A stretch of DNA of 11,293 bases from Lactobacillus sp. (lineage in GTDB: Bacteria; Bacillota; Bacilli; Lactobacillales; Lactobacillaceae). The notes beneath the pieces were generated by a model. It saw nothing but the letters and a program-made list of their open reading frames with translations. It did no database searches and had not been told where the DNA came from. The stretch spans positions 1-11,293 of the forward strand of contig DMZB01000195.1 of the NCBI GenBank assembly GCA_003482405.1, given 5' to 3'. Position 1 is the first letter of the stretch. Every line of letters starts with the position of its first letter. Positions 8,318 through 11,293 of the stretch are shown here, piece after piece. A program made the position numbers and the translations under genes.

Positions 8318-10092
8318 TGCCTGAGTCTTTTTTAAATATTTTTACTACGAATCTGACGGCTGCAGCTACCGCAAATCCGGATAATTATTTAACTATTGGC
8401 CGACACCAGGAAATTGAGCAATTGGTTGATAATTTGTCACGAAAGACGAAAAACAATCCCTTATTGATTGGCGAACCAGGTGTTGGTAAAACGGCCATAG
8501 TAGACGGACTAGCGCGTTTGATTGCCTTAAAAAAAGCGGGTCCAAAATTGAATGATAAAATCATTCGGGTGCTGCAAATGGCCGAACTTCGCAACCCGAC
8601 TGTGGGAACCGGCGATGCTATGGCAAACTTTGAACAGTTGATCAAGGAATTAGCAGCTAGCCAAGGGAAAATAATATTATTTGTTGATGAAGCTCATATG
8701 ATTATGTCGACTGGCGATTATGGTGATGTACTGAAACCGGCTATGGCCCGTGGAGAGATTCAATTAATCGGATGCACGACCTTACGCGAATATCATCGAG
8801 ATATTGAAGAAGATGGCGCTTTGAAACGTCGTTTTCAAGTGATCGATGTCCCTGAACCATCAGCACAAGAAACTGAAGCCATTTTGACAGGTATCAAGGG
8901 TGGCTATGAACGATTTCACCATGTGACGTATTCTGACGCGATTGTTAAGTTGTGTGTGCAATTATCCATGCGCTACATTCCAACTCAATTTTTGCCAGAT
9001 AAGGCCATTGATCTATTGGATATGTCCGGCGCAGTCGTCAGTTCGCAACAAAGACAAGCAGTGACTGCGACTGACGTTGCCAAAGTCTTGGAGATGATGA
9101 CTCACATTCCAATCACGAGTATTTTGATGCAAGATTCGGAAAGACTGCGTCAATTGCCGAGCAATTTAAGGCAACGTGTTATCGGCCAAGATGAAGCCAT
9201 TAAGAGCGTTACCGATACCGTTGTACGTGCCAAAGTTGGTATTCAAGATCCTCGGCTGCCGTTAGGTTCTTTTTTCTTCATGGGTATGACTGGAACTGGC
9301 AAGACTGAGCTAGCTAAGGCATTGACAACCGCTTTGTTCGATAACGAGCAGGCGATGATTCGGATGGATATGTCAGAGTTTTCACTGGCCAAGTCGGTGG
9401 ATCGATTTCAATTTCAATTAACTGAAAAAATCAAGCATCAGCCGTATTCTGTGGTCACGTTGGACGAGTTCGAGAAGTCTAACCCACTGGTACAAGACCG
9501 GTTGCTACAAGTGCTTGGTGACGGAGAACTCTCTGATGAATATGGTCAGGACGTTGATTTTAGAAATTGCATCATTATTATGACTAGTAACATTGGCTAT
9601 GAGGCCGTCAATGATCAGGCCGACTTCATGTCGGACGAAAAGGCGGATAAATTCACGATTCAACGTCAAAAAAAGAATTTTAAAACAATTATTCAAGATA
9701 CCTTGACAACAAATTTCCGTCCTGAATTTGTTAATCGAATCGGTAAGGTGGTCGTGTTTAATATGTTGGATAAGGCGATCATTCGCAAAATTGCGGATAA
9801 GGATTTACAAGAGCTGAATGTCTGGATGAAACACACGGGCTTTCAGTTGCGGTATAAAGATGACTTACTAAATTTCTTAGCTGACATTGGCACTGACATT
9901 AAGCAGGGAGCCCGTCCATTGGCGCGTCAGATCGATCAGGAAGTTGCTACACCCGTTAGCTATTCGATTTTGTCGAATAAAGGCAAAGGTTTTAACGTGA
10001 TTCGTATTCATGTAAGTGGACATGGAGAATATGGCAATATTCGCGGTGATCGAGTGGTGCACTTTGAATTAATTAACCCTAGATTGCAATAA
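8317..10092 (+). CDS. Compact Clp-like double AAA+ ATPase without aromatic pore loops
   Basis: This 591-residue protein belongs to the ClpA/B/C class and has two AAA+ modules. Module 1 has Walker A GEPGVGKT (52-59), Walker B FVDEAH (D124, E125), a CTT sensor and a KRRF arginine finger. Module 2 has Walker A GMTGTGKT (323-330), Walker B LDEFEK (D383, E384), sensor TSNIG, arginines in FRPEFVNR (468-474) and sensor 2 GARPL (R533). ATP hydrolysis should be intact. The Clp N-terminal repeat domain is absent, as are the coiled-coil middle domain (LPDKAIDLLD is followed soon by the VTATDV helix and the IGQDEA start of module 2) and a GF-type ClpP loop. Pore residues are also lost: VGTGD (96-100) replaces K-Y-R-G-E, and about 12 residues with GYVG are missing between R363 and L368. 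ATG 8317 is chosen over TTG 8311 because GGTGG ends 6 bases before it. It could be a DNA-transfer remodeller or switch rather than an unfoldase. Confidence 0.88.
   Translation: MPESFLNIFTTNLTAAATANPDNYLTIGRHQEIEQLVDNLSRKTKNNPLLIGEPGVGKTAIVDGLARLIALKKAGPKLNDKIIRVLQMAELRNPTVGTGDAMANFEQLIKELAASQGKIILFVDEAHMIMSTGDYGDVLKPAMARGEIQLIGCTTLREYHRDIEEDGALKRRFQVIDVPEPSAQETEAILTGIKGGYERFHHVTYSDAIVKLCVQLSMRYIPTQFLPDKAIDLLDMSGAVVSSQQRQAVTATDVAKVLEMMTHIPITSILMQDSERLRQLPSNLRQRVIGQDEAIKSVTDTVVRAKVGIQDPRLPLGSFFFMGMTGTGKTELAKALTTALFDNEQAMIRMDMSEFSLAKSVDRFQFQLTEKIKHQPYSVVTLDEFEKSNPLVQDRLLQVLGDGELSDEYGQDVDFRNCIIIMTSNIGYEAVNDQADFMSDEKADKFTIQRQKKNFKTIIQDTLTTNFRPEFVNRIGKVVVFNMLDKAIIRKIADKDLQELNVWMKHTGFQLRYKDDLLNFLADIGTDIKQGARPLARQIDQEVATPVSYSILSNKGKGFNVIRIHVSGHGEYGNIRGDRVVHFELINPRLQ
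10078..10088 (+). repeat. Left half of a palindrome split by the IS
   Basis: CCTAGATTGCA here is the exact reverse complement of TGCAATCTAGG at 11118-11128, across the insertion. With the IS and one target copy removed, the arms are 7 bases apart (ATAATTA). The left arm lies inside the last codons of the Clp-like gene. No T run follows on either strand, so it is not a standard terminator. Confidence 0.8.
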
Positions 10093-10093
10093 T
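10091..10093. repeat. Target-site duplication AAT, left copy
   Basis: AAT at 10091-10093 abuts the left IS end and is matched by AAT at 11113-11115. Three bases fits IS30-family transposition. The first two bases belong to the Clp-like stop codon TAA, which survives the insertion. A 3-base match alone is weak; its position at both inverted-repeat borders makes it convincing. Confidence 0.75.
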
Positions 10094-10111
10094 AAAGTTA
10101 CCACCTAGAAA
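10094..10111 (+). repeat. IS terminal inverted repeat, left
   Basis: AAAGTTACCACCTAGAAA matches the reverse complement of 11095-11112 except at position 13 (T here, C in the other end). The transposase stop codon (10098-10100) lies inside this repeat. Confidence 0.9.
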
Positions 10112-11018
10112 GAGGCTTGCTCACTGCTTGAACTGGGGTTTGCCAACGGAGACATTTTCTAGGTTTGTTATTGATAAACGCTGTGGCTCGTTGAATATTG
10201 GCCTCTGAAACCTGATCAAACTGTGTTCCCTTCGGGAAATAGTAGCGAAGTTCTCGATTGAACCGTTCGTTCGTGCCCCGTTCATTCGGGTGATAGGCAT
10301 GGCAAAAGTAAATCGGTATCCGATAGCGCTTTGTAAGCGCCTGATCGCAGGAAAACTCTTTACCGTGATCAACCGTCACTGATCGAACCGGCCCCGGAAA
10401 GTCTACCATCAGTCTTGCAAATCCTTTGAGAACAGCATTTTGTGATAAGTTTTCAAGCTTAGTTGTCGCCATTAAACGTGTGACCCGATCGACAATGGTC
10501 AAAACAGCAGCCTTTGACCCGCGACCACCGCGAACTGTATCCATCTCTAAATGTCCTTTTTCGGTTCGCCGATTAGCTGACTCACTGCGCATCTCAATTG
10601 AGGTGCCTACTGCTTGATTATAGCGCGACCGAAGATCTTGTTTTCTTTTATGACGTTTACCGTGATCAAAGAGTTGGCTTGGCTGAAAATCGACTTGTCT
10701 TTGATAAATCCAGTGGTAAATCGTATGTGGCGCACAGTGAACGGCATAACCGACCATTTCAGGGGACCAACCTAGGTTTAGCTTCTCAGTTACCATCCGC
10801 TTCAGCCTAGGCGTCAAAATCGAGTGTCGACCACAACGATGCCGACAAGCATTGGCTTGATCCTGAGCTATAATGGCGCAGTAATCACCTTCAGGGCAAC
10901 GGTGAAGCTCATGCCTAATAGAAATACGAGAGCGGCCTAAGGTCGCGGCAATGTATTGAATCGTGTGGTGTTGCAGCAGTTCTATCTGAGATCGTTCAAT
11001 TAAGGTTATAATGGCCAT
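10098..11018 (-). CDS. IS30-family DDE transposase
   Basis: The 306-residue protein is of usual length for the family. Residues 1-60 form a helix-turn-helix region (IERSQIELLQ, then AATLGRSRISIRHEL), typical of IS30 N-termini that bind the terminal repeats. The C-terminal half is an integrase-type catalytic domain. Its DDE residues are the D of GHLEMDTVRG, the D of VTVDHGKEF, and the E of the NERGTNERFNRELR segment, where the catalytic E is probably in TNERFNRE. A purine-rich GAAGGAAGGA lies 7-16 bases upstream of ATG. No frameshift or stop interrupts the frame, so it is probably functional. It is transcribed towards the Clp-like gene. The Shine-Dalgarno can be hidden by a hairpin in transcripts entering from outside the element. 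Confidence 0.95.
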   Translation of the reverse strand: MAIITLIERSQIELLQHHTIQYIAATLGRSRISIRHELHRCPEGDYCAIIAQDQANACRHRCGRHSILTPRLKRMVTEKLNLGWSPEMVGYAVHCAPHTIYHWIYQRQVDFQPSQLFDHGKRHKRKQDLRSRYNQAVGTSIEMRSESANRRTEKGHLEMDTVRGGRGSKAAVLTIVDRVTRLMATTKLENLSQNAVLKGFARLMVDFPGPVRSVTVDHGKEFSCDQALTKRYRIPIYFCHAYHPNERGTNERFNRELRYYFPKGTQFDQVSEANIQRATAFINNKPRKCLRWQTPVQAVSKPLSRW

Positions 11019-11020
11019 GG

Positions 11021-11083
11021 GACCTGTCCTTCCTTCTAGATGGTATGTTATGCAAACACCATTTTAGCAAGAAGAGACAGGTC
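11021..11083 (-). promoter_or_regulatory. Hairpin that can hide the transposase ribosome site
   Basis: GACCTGTC (11021-11028) and GACAGGTC (11076-11083) pair perfectly. Pairing extends inwards through TTC/GAA contacts with one bulge and G-U pairs to about 11036/11067. In RNA made from outside the IS the whole GAAGGAAGGA Shine-Dalgarno falls in the 3' arm. RNA starting between the arms would lack the 5' arm and stay free. On the plus strand, T6 follows the right arm, so antisense transcripts might also stop here. No convincing internal promoter is visible in the loop. Confidence 0.6.
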
Positions 11084-11094
11084 TTTTTTCACAT

Positions 11095-11112
11095 TTTCTG
11101 GGTGGTAACTTT
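11095..11112 (-). repeat. IS terminal inverted repeat, right
   Basis: This is the partner of 10094-10111, matching at 17 of 18 positions when reverse-complemented. It is the transposase-promoter-side end of the element. Confidence 0.9.
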
Positions 11113-11293
11113 AATTATGCAATCTAGGAAATAAGAATCCTTTGGCATAGCGGTGAAGCATTCGTTTCTTTGCGAATGGTAAGTAGTAAGGATCGCCTTT
11201 GTAGCGAATGACGAGCAGAATAATACCAAATAGACTTGTCCAAAGCGTTAATAAATTGCCAGATGTTGAATTGAAGTTAAACTTTCTATCAAA
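11111..11293 (-). CDS. Unidentified protein, probable membrane protein, C-terminal 60 codons
   Basis: On the minus strand one frame is open from the right edge to a TAA at 11111-11113; plus-strand frames and the other minus frames are broken by stops. The 60 visible residues contain a hydrophobic stretch (GNLLTLWTSLFGIILLVI), which is a likely membrane helix, followed by a basic, aromatic tail (RYKGDPYYLPFAKKRML, ending FPRLHN). The order suggests a last transmembrane helix with a positive cytoplasmic end. I do not recognise the family. The gene converges on the Clp-like operon. The stop codon is built from one flank base and two IS bases, so the insertion has set the present C-terminus. Without the IS the frame would run about 27 codons further, antisense to the end of the Clp-like gene. 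It could be spurious, but codon content and hydrophobic patterning favour a real gene. Confidence 0.5.
   Translation of the reverse strand, partial: FDRKFNFNSTSGNLLTLWTSLFGIILLVIRYKGDPYYLPFAKKRMLHRYAKGFLFPRLHN
11113..11115. repeat. Target-site duplication AAT, right copy
   Basis: AAT abuts the right IS end and matches 10091-10093. On the minus strand its first base supplies the T of the TAA stop that now ends the flanking reading frame. Confidence 0.75.
11118..11128 (+). repeat. Right half of the palindrome split by the IS
   Basis: TGCAATCTAGG is the exact reverse complement of 10078-10088. It lies inside the minus-strand partial reading frame. Together the halves show that the IS entered at the symmetry centre of an 11-bp-arm palindrome between two convergent frames. 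Confidence 0.8.

Larger units (their letters stand above)
10094..11112 (-). mobile_element. Complete IS30-family insertion sequence
   Basis: The 1019-bp element is bounded by 18-base terminal inverted repeats matching at 17 positions, flanked by AAT on both sides, and holds one full-length transposase gene on the minus strand. Its length and single DDE transposase are standard for IS30 elements of lactobacilli. The intact ends, target duplication and open frame suggest a fairly recent, possibly still mobile insertion. It sits one base beyond the Clp-like stop codon, so that gene is unbroken. Confidence 0.92.

Noticed and set aside
8317..10092. Assignment as ClpL, ClpE or ClpC stress chaperone.
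   Set aside because: The N-terminal region, middle domain, ClpP loop and both aromatic pore loops are lacking, and the gene is coupled to transfer-type genes, so a specific clp symbol would mislead.
10121..10372. A second minus-strand reading frame in the IS, as in two-frame transposases.
   Set aside because: It lies inside the intact IS30 transposase in another frame; its protein reads as a shifted shadow and no frameshift is needed.
10078..11128. The split palindrome as the old terminator of the Clp-like operon.
   Set aside because: No T run follows either arm on either strand after joining the flanks; it may still be a weak or different signal.

Overview
The window looks like part of the transfer region of a conjugative plasmid or integrative conjugative element from a Lactobacillaceae host. 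This rests on the KxYKxGKxW signal peptide and the LPHTG sortase anchor of a large surface adhesin, on the Toprim/DUF3991 protein and type IA topoisomerase typical of Gram-positive conjugation loci, on moderate GC content, and on an IS30-family insertion sequence. The species, and whether the element is a plasmid or is integrated, cannot be decided from this window.

Layout, left to right. (1) The 3' end of a Toprim/DUF3991 (LtrC-like) gene ends at a terminator that overlaps its own stop codon. (2) A promoter with a distinctive upstream box drives a 1533-residue, wall-anchored, antigen I/II- or PrgB-like adhesin, which ends at a strong terminator. (3) A second copy of the same box and promoter layout starts a tightly coupled three-gene operon. 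It encodes topoisomerase III, an SSB-like protein (N-terminal beta-rich domain, long disordered linker, acidic tail), and a compact double-AAA+ Clp-like ATPase. The junctions are ATGA and TAATG overlaps. (4) A complete IS30-family element, with terminal inverted repeats and a 3-bp AAT target duplication, sits one base after the Clp-like stop codon. It lies at the exact centre of a palindrome that can be rebuilt from the two flanks. (5) The window ends in the C-terminal part of an unidentified, probably membrane-associated gene on the minus strand. Its present stop codon is created at the IS junction.

The adhesin probably promotes donor-recipient contact. The Toprim protein and topoisomerase would process transferred DNA. 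The SSB-like and Clp-like proteins are co-translated with the topoisomerase, which suggests a shared task, perhaps handling single-stranded DNA or remodelling the nucleoprotein complex. The least expected item is the Clp-like ATPase. Its ATP-binding, sensor and arginine-finger motifs are all visible, but it lacks the Clp N-domain, the coiled-coil middle domain, a ClpP-docking loop and the aromatic pore-loop residues of both rings.
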